This document shows, piece by piece, positions 1 to 6,690 of a DNA stretch of 31,068 bases. The notes below the pieces were generated by a model. The model saw only the letters and a list, made by a program, of their open reading frames with translations. It was not told the origin of the DNA and did not search any database. The first letter of the stretch is position 1; each line of letters starts with the position of its first letter. A program made the position numbers and the translations under genes. Source of the DNA: Symsagittifera roscoffensis (lineage: Eukaryota > Xenacoelomorpha > Acoela > Convolutidae); contig NW_026970838.1 in the NCBI RefSeq assembly GCF_963678635.1, positions 1 to 31,068 on the forward strand, written 5' to 3'.

Positions 1-296
1 GTTATTTCAATTTTCTCTCCATCATATGGTCTAGATATTTTATCTTTTGCCACTTTAAGACTTGCTCTAACTTTGTCTTTTTTATAGTACACTATTTTAG
101 TATCTGTTTCATTGTTAAAATGAGTGGGAAACGTTATTTCTGACAATGCAACTCTCCATTCGCCTTGCAGATCAATATCTTCACTCAGCAGGTTTTTAAA
201 ACTCGCTAGTGAGTTGTCAATGAAGATATTCATTGAGGCTGATGACACCAATGTAATACTAAAGGAATTTTTATCACCTCCAAAGTTGCTAGACAT
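1..296 (-). CDS. Polinton structural protein, N-terminal part (candidate penton/minor capsid); runs off the window
   Basis: The frame opens with ATG at 296-294, four bases after the integrase stop codon (302-300), and stays open for 98 codons to the left edge. Near the start is the pattern SITLVSSASMNIF with DNSLASFKNLL after it, followed by GEWRVALSEITFP. In my recollection this 'surface strand, then short D/N-x-x-x-x-F segment, then G-x-W-x-V-x-L-x-E-I' pattern is a recurrent N-terminus of invertebrate Polinton proteins. It would fit the first strands of a jelly-roll capsid protein, but that structural reading is inference. There is no stop or frameshift in the visible part, unlike the neighbouring integrase. 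It could equally be another virion protein, since only about a third or less of it is likely visible. Confidence 0.65.
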   Translation of the reverse strand, partial: MSSNFGGDKNSFSITLVSSASMNIFIDNSLASFKNLLSEDIDLQGEWRVALSEITFPTHFNNETDTKIVYYKKDKVRASLKVAKDKISRPYDGEKIEI

Positions 297-299
297 TGT

Positions 300-1242
300 T
301 TAGCTTGACCCTTCCTTTTCCAATACTCTGATTAGTTCGGGCTCATAAAATTTACCCTCTATTGGTTCTCTATCAGCGTCGATAAGATTATAAGTCGGTG
401 CGTTCCTTGTTGGTATGTCAAATTTTTCAAAAACTTCGTCAGTGAAGGATTGTTTATAACCTTTTCGAAAAGGGATGTCAATTTTTGCTATTCTCACAAA
501 ATCGCCAACGTAGAGCTTTGGTCGGCGAACGAGTTTCAATGATTGTTCCGCTCTTAATGAAATTAGACGTGGAAGATCATTTTTTGTCACTTTATTGGGG
601 GCTAATTTGATCACGCGGTTTGCTCTCGAGTTTTTTGTGTTGACAAAGTCTTGAAGCTTATCGATGTAAGAGTAGGTCCATTTTACCTCCAAATACTTAT
701 AAATCAAACTTTTTAGTGATCGAATGTTCCTCTCGGCGAAAGCGGACTTCTTTTCACTCTCTGTTGTGTATGTTTTGATACCCCTTTTTCTCACATAAAG
801 TTTTGAAAGACCCCTTGAACTCGGTGCCTTTATCTACCCAGACTTTTTTCGGTTTCTCCGCCTTTATCATTTGATTGAACGCTACTGTAGTTGTTGTGGC
901 ATACTTTGATTTCAGTGGCCGCACGCGAAGATAACGGGACATGCAATCTACTGCAACTAAAAGATATTTGATATCTTTGTTGTATTTTGCTAGTTTATCA
1001 ACATATGCCAAATCGATTGACCATATTTCGTTTATGTCATAAACTATCACTTTAAGCCGAGCTATTTTGCGGCGAACTGTTCGTTATTTTGTATAAGATG
1101 GTTCTGTATGTAAAAAAGGTTTAACTCTTCGTCTTGGTATGACTGTTGTAGCCTTCAAAGTTTTAACACTGCCGAACAATGCTGGTCCTTTATCTGTATA
1201 ACTCTTTTTCAAAAGTTTTTCCTCAGTTGGTGTAGGTTTCCC
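300..1242 (-). pseudogene. Maverick/Polinton integrase (rve family), broken by TAA and a frameshift
   Basis: This is the DDE-type integrase that inserts the element into chromosomes. An N-terminal helical segment typical of the family (GPALFGSVKTL, then IPRRRV) lies at about 1242-1087. The catalytic core begins after the stop: the first acidic residue is in IWSIDLAYVDK, the second in VWVDKGTEFKG and the glutamate in SAFAERNIRSLK. The C-terminal part has the SH3-like pattern YVGDFVRIAKI and ends with GKFYEPELIRV. Two lesions are visible. An in-frame TAA at 1086-1084 separates the N-terminal segment from the core. At about 785-795 the frame moves by one base at an A5G4 run, between the second D and the E. 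The true start is unclear because the N-terminal part lies in an overlapping frame with the gene upstream and has no good ATG nearby. The family assignment is firm; a working enzyme from this copy is very unlikely. Confidence 0.9.
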
Positions 1243-2119
1243 ATCTTTTACTTTTCGTCTCCGTCTTTTCTGACGTTGAAGAATCTGAATCGTTATAGGG
1301 CGTACCGTACGATTCAGTGTCGTCTTCGTCTTTCTCTGTTTCTTTGACTCTTTCCGTGGTGGCTTTCTTTCTTGTTTTGAGTCGTTTGGTTTGTTTTGAC
1401 CTTGATGATGGCTTACTACTGTCGAGGGTTTTTGTTTTGCCCGAGGTTGACGGAGATTTGGTTGGACTTTTGGTTCTTCGTTGGGCCTGTTCTTTAATCT
1501 TTGACTGAACCGCGTGTTTGGCATACTTGTTAATAACAGACTCTTCGGTAAGTTCGAGAGCGGATAAAATCATTATGTAAGCAGGGTTGTGTAGTATTTT
1601 AGTATGCTGTTGTATATCATACAAAAACGATGCGGTTGGTACATTGTCAACATAAATTGTTTCATCCATGGCGTTTATTGAGACTCGAGTTGAGCTTTTG
1701 ATAACCTCCAGGATATTTTTAACTCTCGTGAATTTTTTCTCCTCCATTATTTGCAATTGTAATAGAATGCGTTCATAGTTTATTTTATTATCATTTCGCT
1801 CCTTCTCATCCACAATCCGCTTCTCTTCTTCCTCCCCACCTTCCTGATATTGATTAGTCTCATCTTCTGTAAGAAGTCCTGTTAATTGTTCCCCGGGGTC
1901 AACAATAGGCGTTGAGGGAGGTGTTGGTGGAAGGGGTAGTGGAAGAGTTTCAGTCGATACTGAGTTTTGCTTCGTGGGTATTAGAGGTCTCATGCGGTTC
2001 AAGTAAGATAACTGGGGCTTTTTCTGTTTAATTGAACTGTTAAGTAGCACTTGTGATGTATGCCGCTGCTCACGGATATATGTATGTTTTGGAATTAAAA
2101 CAAACTCTTCTGCTGCCAT
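1223..2119 (-). CDS. Polinton conserved protein with acidic middle and basic tail, function unknown
   Basis: The product is 298 residues with ATG at 2119-2117, starting only three bases after the stop codon of the gene upstream. It opens MAAEEFVLIPKHTYI, and a second conserved-looking segment contains LLNSSIKQKKPQLSYL. Residues of roughly 60-110 are rich in P, T, E and Q, including a run of E residues. A folded segment of about residues 120-205 follows (KFTRVKNILEVIKSS, SFLYDIQQHTKIL, LSALELTEESV). The last 90 residues are dominated by K, R, S and T with several SP/TP sites. I associate the EFVLIPK opening with invertebrate Polintons, but I do not know a function. The basic tail could bind nucleic acid, which is inference. 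The end overlaps the integrase N-terminal frame, so the exact C-terminus is uncertain and could itself be frameshifted. Confidence 0.65.
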   Translation of the reverse strand: MAAEEFVLIPKHTYIREQRHTSQVLLNSSIKQKKPQLSYLNRMRPLIPTKQNSVSTETLPLPLPPTPPSTPIVDPGEQLTGLLTEDETNQYQEGGEEEEKRIVDEKERNDNKINYERILLQLQIMEEKKFTRVKNILEVIKSSTRVSINAMDETIYVDNVPTASFLYDIQQHTKILHNPAYIMILSALELTEESVINKYAKHAVQSKIKEQAQRRTKSPTKSPSTSGKTKTLDSSKPSSRSKQTKRLKTRKKATTERVKETEKDEDDTESYGTPYNDSDSSTSEKTETKSKRWETYTN

Positions 2120-2122
2120 GTT

Positions 2123-2431
2123 TTATGCTGATGGTAAGTATCTGTAGCAGAAGTAAAGTGTCAGTCTGATCAAGTTGAAACCTTGTTTCGTTAGAATAAT
2201 TGCTCGTTTTCGTTCAAGCTTTGTTTTTCGGCTGATTAAAAGTTTGTATGCCACTTCGAAATTTTCAATGTTTGGAATTTTAATAGATACATTGCCACTG
2301 ACTACCTTGAGCAAACATTCACATATAACTGAAATAACTTGAGGATTTGTTGTTTTTCTAATGAAGCTTTGGAGCTGGCTGGGATTCAGTTGTACCATGT
2401 GCTGCAGAAGAGATAATTTTTTCGCGTTCAT
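2123..2431 (-). CDS. Small Polinton protein with ICEC motif and KQGF tail
   Basis: The product is 102 residues. ATG at 2431-2429 lies inside the end of the packaging ATPase gene, giving a 74-base overlap in a different frame. The order of features is: an N-terminal helix with leucines (KKLSLLQHMVQLN), then VISVICECLLKVVSGNV, a basic region SRKTKLERKRAIIL and a C-terminal TKQGFNLIRLTL hydrophobic segment. Small Polinton proteins with this layout, an 'I-C-E-C-x-L-N-x-x-x-G-N' core and a lysine-rich segment running into K-x-G-F, are a type I associate with these elements, usually near the ATPase. A virion core or membrane-active role has been a natural guess for such proteins, but nothing in the sequence proves it. 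The frame is intact. A later in-frame ATG at residue 12 would shorten the overlap. Confidence 0.68.
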   Translation of the reverse strand: MNAKKLSLLQHMVQLNPSQLQSFIRKTTNPQVISVICECLLKVVSGNVSIKIPNIENFEVAYKLLISRKTKLERKRAIILTKQGFNLIRLTLYFCYRYLPSA

Positions 2432-3080
2432 TTGTGAGAGGTGTAACCACTGCCTGGTTTATTGGTAAGTAAAAAATTGAGGGACCAGGTGGTGTAATGT
2501 TTGAACAATATCTCAAACAATCGGATGTACGCGGATCCAAGTCGATTAAAAGATGACCGTATGTGTCTTTTGTAGCGAGCTGATAACAAATTCTCAAAAA
2601 TTTAGTGTTGTTCAATTGTCTTCCAAGATGATCAAGTAGCTGAATATCACGAGGTGATTTGAACAGAATTATGTGTGATGTGTTTAAATCAATTGTTCGA
2701 GACCATCTTCTTTGTTGGAACAAATTATGTTTAACATATATTACATCTAGTCCTCGGTGTCTTCCTGCTGTTGCAAGTTTGACAAAGTCTTTATCGTTAT
2801 AGATTTCTTCGCATGAATCATCAAAAACTAGAAGAATGTTTTCAAGGTTTCGCAAACTGTCAAAGCCATTGAATTTTATGAAAGTTAGATCAATGCTGTG
2901 GGTATTGGATTTTTCACTATAAAGAGGCTGAATCTCTTTGTAAAAGTATAGGGCTCTTTGAAATTTGGGATAAAATGTTTTTCCTTTCAACAATTTGAAT
3001 ATCAGGTCTGTTTTTCCAGAGCCCGAGGGACCCACGATGGCTAAAAAAAGTCTCGTAGCTGTATCAATAACTTTATTCAT
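2358..3080 (-). CDS. FtsK/HerA-type genome-packaging ATPase of Maverick/Polinton
   Basis: The product is 240 residues from ATG at 3080-3078, a usual length for the family. This class of ATPase pumps viral DNA into a capsid. The Walker A motif GPSGSGKT is at residues 17-24. The Walker B motif NILLVFDD is at about residues 81-88, with two acidic residues at the end. Further conserved Polinton-type blocks follow: TAGRHRGLDVIYVKHNLFQQ, then SRTIDLNTSHIILFKSPRD, then GHLLIDLDPRTSD, and a C-terminal GPSIFYLP. An in-frame extension upstream exists, but the ATG at 3080 is preferred because it overlaps the stop of the upstream membrane-protein gene in an ATGA arrangement and places Walker A at the usual distance from the N-terminus. 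The frame is uninterrupted, so this is the best preserved gene of the element. Confidence 0.92.
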   Translation of the reverse strand: MNKVIDTATRLFLAIVGPSGSGKTDLIFKLLKGKTFYPKFQRALYFYKEIQPLYSEKSNTHSIDLTFIKFNGFDSLRNLENILLVFDDSCEEIYNDKDFVKLATAGRHRGLDVIYVKHNLFQQRRWSRTIDLNTSHIILFKSPRDIQLLDHLGRQLNNTKFLRICYQLATKDTYGHLLIDLDPRTSDCLRYCSNITPPGPSIFYLPINQAVVTPLTNEREKIISSAAHGTTESQPAPKLH

Positions 3081-3382
3081 ATTCTTGGATTTGGTAATAC
3101 ATAACCAACTAAACCCGATAAAATTGAGAACCAAACTGAGGTTTCTTCACAAGTTAACTGCGTTAATGAAAGTTTAAAAATACAAAAAGCCAATAAAGTC
3201 AGAATTAACACCATTTGTGACATGAAAACTACTTCAGACCGTGGTACAGTCACGTTATTGCAAAATTTCCATGATTTTTTCTCCATATGATTTTCGTCAT
3301 ACACAAAATCGGTAAGTATAGTTTCATCAGTCTCGTCAACTACTTTGTCATTCATTTCAATTTCCCTACCGCTTTCTCTCAC
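3077..3382 (-). CDS. Small Polinton membrane protein, two hydrophobic helices
   Basis: The product is 101 residues. The N-terminal 40 residues are acidic and hydrophilic. A central CNNVTVPRSEVVF block then leads into a long hydrophobic segment at about residues 51-73, and a second hydrophobic segment at about residues 83-97 ends in LVGYVLPNPRI. The combination of a 'V-P-R-S-E' entry to the first helix and a 'G-Y-x-L-P-N-P' ending is one I associate with small membrane proteins of invertebrate Polintons. It could be a virion or host-membrane protein; the function is not known to me. Its TGA stop shares bases with the ATG of the ATPase gene (ATGA). An alternative start is the ATG at codon 10. 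A TA-rich stretch lies 24-38 bases upstream. Confidence 0.65.
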   Translation of the reverse strand: MRESGREIEMNDKVVDETDETILTDFVYDENHMEKKSWKFCNNVTVPRSEVVFMSQMVLILTLLAFCIFKLSLTQLTCEETSVWFSILSGLVGYVLPNPRI

Positions 3383-3405
3383 TCTCGAACTTGCAGAATG
3401 AAAAA

Positions 3406-3420
3406 TATATATACATATAT
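3406..3420 (-). promoter_or_regulatory. TA-rich, TATA-like stretch upstream of the small membrane-protein gene
   Basis: The sequence between the PC4-like gene (ends at 3432) and the membrane-protein start (3382) is almost pure alternating T and A. This is the only spacer of about 50 bases in the left half of the element. It could hold a core promoter for the membrane protein, ATPase and ICEC genes. The claim rests only on composition and position, and nematode DNA has many such runs by chance. Confidence 0.2.
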
Positions 3421-3431
3421 AAAAAAACTAA

Positions 3432-3962
3432 TTAAGCATCTGAACAGTAATAAATTTCATATCGTGTATAACCTGTATAGACACTCGGTTTATTATCATC
3501 ATCAAAATCATAGTGCATTTCCAAAATATAATTGGCAGGGACATGATCAGTTTTGGCATGATACACAATTTTCTTCACAGAATCTTTTCTTATTATTTTT
3601 TGAATCTCATTGGGTAGTTCACTGCTGGTTAGATCCATTTGAACTCTGGTTGACGTTTGGGCACTAAGACTAGCTTGGGAAGACAAAGACCGCGCTTGCT
3701 AGGTAACATTACTGATGTATTTGAATCGCTGAAAGTAGATGAAATGGTCAATCACGGGGAAGAACCTCCTCAAAGTGCACAACTCTTTTTCAGAAAGTGT
3801 AACTTGTTCTTTTCGTTGAACTACTTGGCCTCTACAATCAATGCGTTCAATCCTGGTCAATGAAATCTTTATGTTACTTTCTGGTGTCATCCAAGCACAA
3901 AGAACTGAATTTGGAGATATGTATGTCTCCACTTTCCCCTGACGCTCGTGGTTGACACTCAT
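3432..3962 (-). pseudogene. Conserved Polinton gene interrupted by an in-frame TAG; PC4-like N-terminal half
   Basis: One reading frame covers 177 codons from ATG at 3962-3960 to the stop at 3432, interrupted only by TAG at 3701-3699 (after codon 87). The first half contains NSVLCAWMTPESNIKISL, ERIDCRGQVVQRKEQVTL and SEKELCTLRRFFPVID. The alternation of strands, the D-x-x-G turn, the 'R-K-x-x-V-T-L-S' segment and a final helix resembles the single-strand DNA-binding fold of the transcription coactivator PC4; this is pattern-level evidence only. The second half (LPNEIQKIIRKD, ILEMHYDFDDDNKP) begins straight after the stop and has no good start of its own nearby, which argues for one gene with one nonsense mutation. 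The alternative is two adjacent small genes. Confidence 0.55.
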
Positions 3963-4445
3963 TTTTCAACCAATCATAGAACGCTTTCGACTTTTTTAAT
4001 GCACAATGATTTTTAGAGTTATGATGCGGTAGGTGTTTGTTACAATTCACAAAATTCTTGAAATATAATTGTTCGACTCGTGGACAGCCAAATCGTCAAG
4101 ATTCACAACTTTGCGGTCTAAGTATTTGGATAAAAAATCAGCTTTTTCTTTTCCTTTGGCGTAGAATACAGCATTGGGGTTTCTTAAGACAAAACTTTGA
4201 ATGATTTGGTTCAAATTCAGGTATAAATAATCACCGCTATCCCAATGAAGTCCGTGCAAATAATTTGTCAGCCAGTTGTAGGCTTTTTGTTCAGATTTTG
4301 GAAGGGAATTGAAATTAACTGGAAGTAGAAAAATTAGGGAATCACTGTAGTCGTAAGTTGTTATAGCAAATTCTTTTACTATAAATGTGTTTTTCTGGTG
4401 TCGAAATCCCTCAAAATCCAACACAACTGATTTTTCCTTCAGCAT
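3961..4445 (-). pseudogene. DEDD-nuclease-like 'VLDFEGF' protein of Polintons, frameshifted near its C-terminus
   Basis: ATG at 4445-4443 is the preferred start; an upstream in-frame TTG exists but would give an atypical N-terminus. The N-terminus has VVLDFEGF, with D10 and E12 in the D-x-E spacing used by RNase-H-fold (DEDD-type) nucleases. It is followed by FIVKEFAI, SLPKSEQKAYNWLTNYLHGL, HWDSGDY, FYAKGKEKADFLSKYL and VNLDDLA. This series of blocks is one I associate with a family common in invertebrate Polinton-derived transcripts. The open frame stops at 4047. In another frame, bases 4059-3970 encode a run with several Cys and His residues that ends HCALKKSKAFYDW, the expected metal-binding tail of that family. 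A small indel at about 4055-4070 is inferred. Nuclease activity is unproven. Confidence 0.65.
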
Positions 4446-4803
4446 TCTAATAAATGGTAGAGTTTCGGTTTCTTCAGTTTGATATACAAACAAAACGTAA
4501 TTCCACTCAAGTGACCAATCAAACTACTGTTGCATTTCCATGGTAAAACATAGCAGTATGTGGGACCAGTGTTATAAACTTCGCGGACAAAACCGGCGGC
4601 ATCATGTAAAATAGCATGCATTCGTAAAATTTTCGTATCATTTAAATATTTATCCAAAGAAGAATTGTCTATACCGATCAGACCCCCATAGGGTCTCAAC
4701 TTGATAGCAACATCGTAATTTATATCAATAGTAGTTGAGAAGAAGAACAGTGAACATGCAGCTAAGAAAAAATTTCGACGGTTGGTGTTTTCCGGATAGG
4801 TTT
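4439..4803 (-). CDS. Possible secreted or membrane Polinton protein with HDAAGF motif; 5' end unclear
   Basis: The frame is open from a TAA near 4806 down to TGA at 4441-4439. No ATG is available; the first near-cognate codon that suits the conserved part is TTG at 4699. Upstream codons encode a hydrophobic stretch (NFFLAACSLFFFSTT) that looks like a signal peptide or membrane anchor. The body contains LRPYGGLIGIDNSSL, then LRMHAILHDAAGFV, NTGPTYCYVLP and LIGHLSGITFCLY. The last two resemble a cysteine-containing domain I loosely associate with Polintons, but I cannot name it. Its stop overlaps the ATG of the next gene as ATGCTGA. Loss of an initiator or an upstream frameshift is likely; bases 4877-4725 hold another short open frame, which might be the missing N-terminal part. 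Confidence 0.45.
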
Positions 4804-4877
4804 ATTTTCAAAGTAATAAAAATTTCACGAATAATTTCCAAGTCTTTTGAAGTAACTCTACGTTTTTCCAATTTCAT
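4725..4877 (-). other. Short ATG-initiated open frame upstream of the HDAAGF gene
   Basis: Fifty codons start at ATG 4877-4875, directly after an in-frame TAA. They encode a basic amphipathic stretch (RVTSKDLEIIREIFITLK) followed by a hydrophobic end (FFLSCMFTVLLLNYY). The hydrophobic end is the same DNA as the leader of the HDAAGF gene in another frame. A lost base could therefore once have joined the two into one protein. The same DNA can be read on the plus strand as an exon and intron, so at most one of these readings is real over most of its length. Confidence 0.25.
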
Positions 4878-5357
4878 TTTTTATTTTTTCCAGCACTTCT
4901 CCGACCTGCTGAATTTCAAGCCAGTGGAAATGAAAGTAACCTTCTAGATACCACTTACTCCCACCTATTTCTAACTAATGATTTCAACCTATTTTCATGT
5001 GTTTAGATGGATATTCCCCTTGGTGGTCTTCACGAGTCACCCATTGATTTGCCTTATGTGTGACCTGGAACTCACGAAGGCAAAAATATCTTTGGTGTGA
5101 CCGTAGAGTTTACCCCGGCCACCACTGCAGCGAATTTTAAGCTGCATTACATTGAGGTTGCATTTGAGAAAAAGGAGGGCATATTTGAATATGTGTGTGT
5201 TGATGTGGGGAGCATGGAAAATTTCTGGCTGTGCGAGTCTCTGGGTGCGGGATTCGAGAGTACTGAGTGGCGCTTCAAATTTCAAATGGAGCGTCTAGTC
5301 AATATTCTTCATGTCCCTTGGTCGGATCCCGAAGACGACGTGCGGATGTGGCCGTAA
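4756..5357 (+). pseudogene. Possible three-exon host-like gene opposite the Maverick, with an in-frame TGA
   Basis: Proposed exons are 4756-4812, 4894-4935 and 5007-5357, all in phase 0. Both donors read AAA|GTAA. The acceptors are TTTTTTCCAG and CATGTGTTTAG, and the introns are 81 and 71 bp, as expected for a nematode. Exon 3 has much higher GC than its surroundings and encodes EFTPATTAANFKLHYIEVAF, FEYVCVDVGSMENFWL, GFESTEWRFKF and PWSDPEDDVRMWP before TAA. A TGA at 5061-5063 lies 18 codons into exon 3, with the same frame open on both sides. I do not recognise the protein. It may be host cargo picked up by the element, or an older host gene fragment hit by the insertion. Exon 3 is the most convincing part; exon 1 is the weakest because it overlaps minus-strand open frames. 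Confidence 0.42.
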
Positions 5358-5620
5358 ACCCTTCCTCTGCTCTCCTATCCGTACTCCTGTCAACATTCCG
5401 TTTTTATTTTATTTTTTTCTTATTTTTTATATGTTACTTTATCTATTATTTATCAAGTCCTCCTTACCTTCCTACCTCTTTTTATTTGTCACGTCCTTCG
5501 TCCTTCTCAAGCAGGTCAGTTTTTTAATGAGGTCTCAAACTAATTTAGTTGAACAGTGGGAAAGTTTGGAAGAGATTAAATTTAACCACCGCGCGAAAAT
5601 AAATACCAAAGTATTTTGTC
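5358..5620. other. Pyrimidine-rich non-coding stretch after the plus-strand gene
   Basis: About 170 bases of plus-strand C/T-rich sequence follow the stop at 5357, then ordinary AT-rich DNA with an AATAAA at about 5598. It could be a 3' untranslated region of the gene before it, or an intron tract ending at the CAAGCAG near 5509-5515. No gene is visible. Confidence 0.35.
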
Positions 5621-5767
5621 TGTCGGGTGTCTTAAGAGAGGGGTCTTTTTATTTCGGGCAGGGTACTTTGGGGTCTTTAAAAAATATGGGTCCTTTTGGA
5701 CCCTACTTTTGGTAGGACCCCAAAGACCCCTACCGTCGAAAAGACCCCCCCTTAGGACACACAGCGG
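5621..5767. repeat. Fold-back (inverted-repeat) element, about 147 bp
   Basis: The two halves are imperfect reverse complements around a centre near 5695. The inner arms form the perfect 16-base palindrome GGGTCCTTTTGGACCC at 5688-5703. The outer arms pair TTTGGGGTCTTT with the AAAGACCCC block, and GTGTCTTAAG...GGGGTCTTTT with AAAAGACCCCCCCTTAGGACAC. The whole unit is much more GC-rich than the DNA to its right. This is what a MITE-type non-autonomous DNA transposon or a strong hairpin looks like. I did not find a clear target-site duplication. Confidence 0.7.
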
Positions 5768-6690
5768 ATTACAATACTACTCACACTTAAATCAATTTTA
5801 ACTGTTTAGAGGTAAACTGACTTAGATCAATTTTAAATCGACTTAAACTTATCTAAATCTCAGCTAGTTTTAATCTCAGCTCTTTTTTTTGTTTTTAGGG
5901 GGATTAAAACGCATTTAAATTGTCAGTGTCAAGTTTATATTGCATTTATTCATGATTTAGTTCTTCCATGCATACATTCAGCCCAAGTTTTAATCTTTAT
6001 TGACCATATTTCTATTTTATTAAAAGGTTTTATGCACAATATTTGATTTAAAATTGTTTGATGATTTTATTGCAAAATTTTGAGCCCAAATTTTGAACAT
6101 TGTGACATTTTTCTCGATCTCCTACTTCAATTTTGTCCAAAATAAAATAACAATAATTATTTTCTATAACTTTGTTGCCATTGAGCCCAAGTAACGGTTG
6201 ATTTATATCGACTTTTTTCTTGATTTGTTATATGGGTTTTTGCCCAGTATCTAAATAGCAACGATAATTTTCGATTGTTTCAGTGCGAAAATTTCAGTTC
6301 AAAATCTGAATTTTCAGATTGAATTTTTCAAATTCTATAACATCTAGCATGTTTATTTTTAGTTCAAAATTCGAGAGTTTAGTTTTTCCAGCATTTATAT
6401 AAAATTGCAAGTTTTTTGTTCAACGTGTTAACAAAAAAAATCTTTTTGTATTTATTTGAAGTGGATTTCTTAGACACTTAAAGCGTTCTGCTCTTTAGTC
6501 TTTTAAAATGAATTTAAATGAATTTTAGTAAGATTCAGATGGTTTTAAGTAGGTTCCGATGGATTTTATTGAATCGGAAAGCCCATCCAGATCAATCTTT
6601 TTTTTCGACCCTTACAGATTTCAAGTAAGATCGGTTTAAATCGCTCAACAACCCATTTTTTTTTCTAAAACGCACTTTGTTAATTGATAT
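5768..6690. other. AT-rich non-coding DNA
   Basis: No supported gene. The stretch has many T and A runs and degenerate short direct repeats of the type GACTTAAA/GATCAATTTTAAA. The phrase 'AGCCCAA' recurs at about 5981, 6083 and 6184, and again in block A near 8108. These look like remnants of old interspersed repeats. Confidence 0.5.

Larger units (their letters stand above)
1..4880 (-). mobile_element. Degenerate Maverick/Polinton (virus-like DNA transposon), partial
   Basis: Nine consecutive minus-strand genes or gene remnants fill this stretch with almost no spacing. Two belong to hallmark Polinton families: an rve-type integrase with a C-terminal SH3/chromo-like segment, and an A32/FtsK-HerA-type packaging ATPase. 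Several neighbours also match protein types I associate with invertebrate Polintons. The element is broken by at least two nonsense codons and two frameshifts, so this copy is unlikely to be active. Polymerase B, the adenain-like protease and the major capsid gene are missing and should lie left of base 1 if the element was ever complete. I did not find the terminal inverted repeat or a target-site duplication. The right boundary is therefore approximate, somewhere between about 4.7 and 5.8 kb. Confidence 0.88.

Noticed and set aside
1084-1524. A separate basic protein in this frame
   Set aside because: Its left end is the integrase N-terminal segment. The rest is the alternative frame of the basic tail of the gene at 1223-2119, so it is not an independent gene.
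2995-3177. Plus-strand frames opposite the ATPase and its neighbours (for example 1317-1508, 2995-3177, 3287-3667)
   Set aside because: They are shadows of well-supported minus-strand genes and contain no motif.
1-4880. Bacterial or phage operon because of ATGA overlaps
   Set aside because: The genes are Polinton types, ribosome-binding sites are not apparent, and the surrounding DNA has nematode-type introns and repeats.
5061-5063. TGA read as selenocysteine
   Set aside because: Nematodes use very few selenoproteins, no downstream SECIS-like hairpin was evident, and the neighbouring element is full of nonsense mutations.
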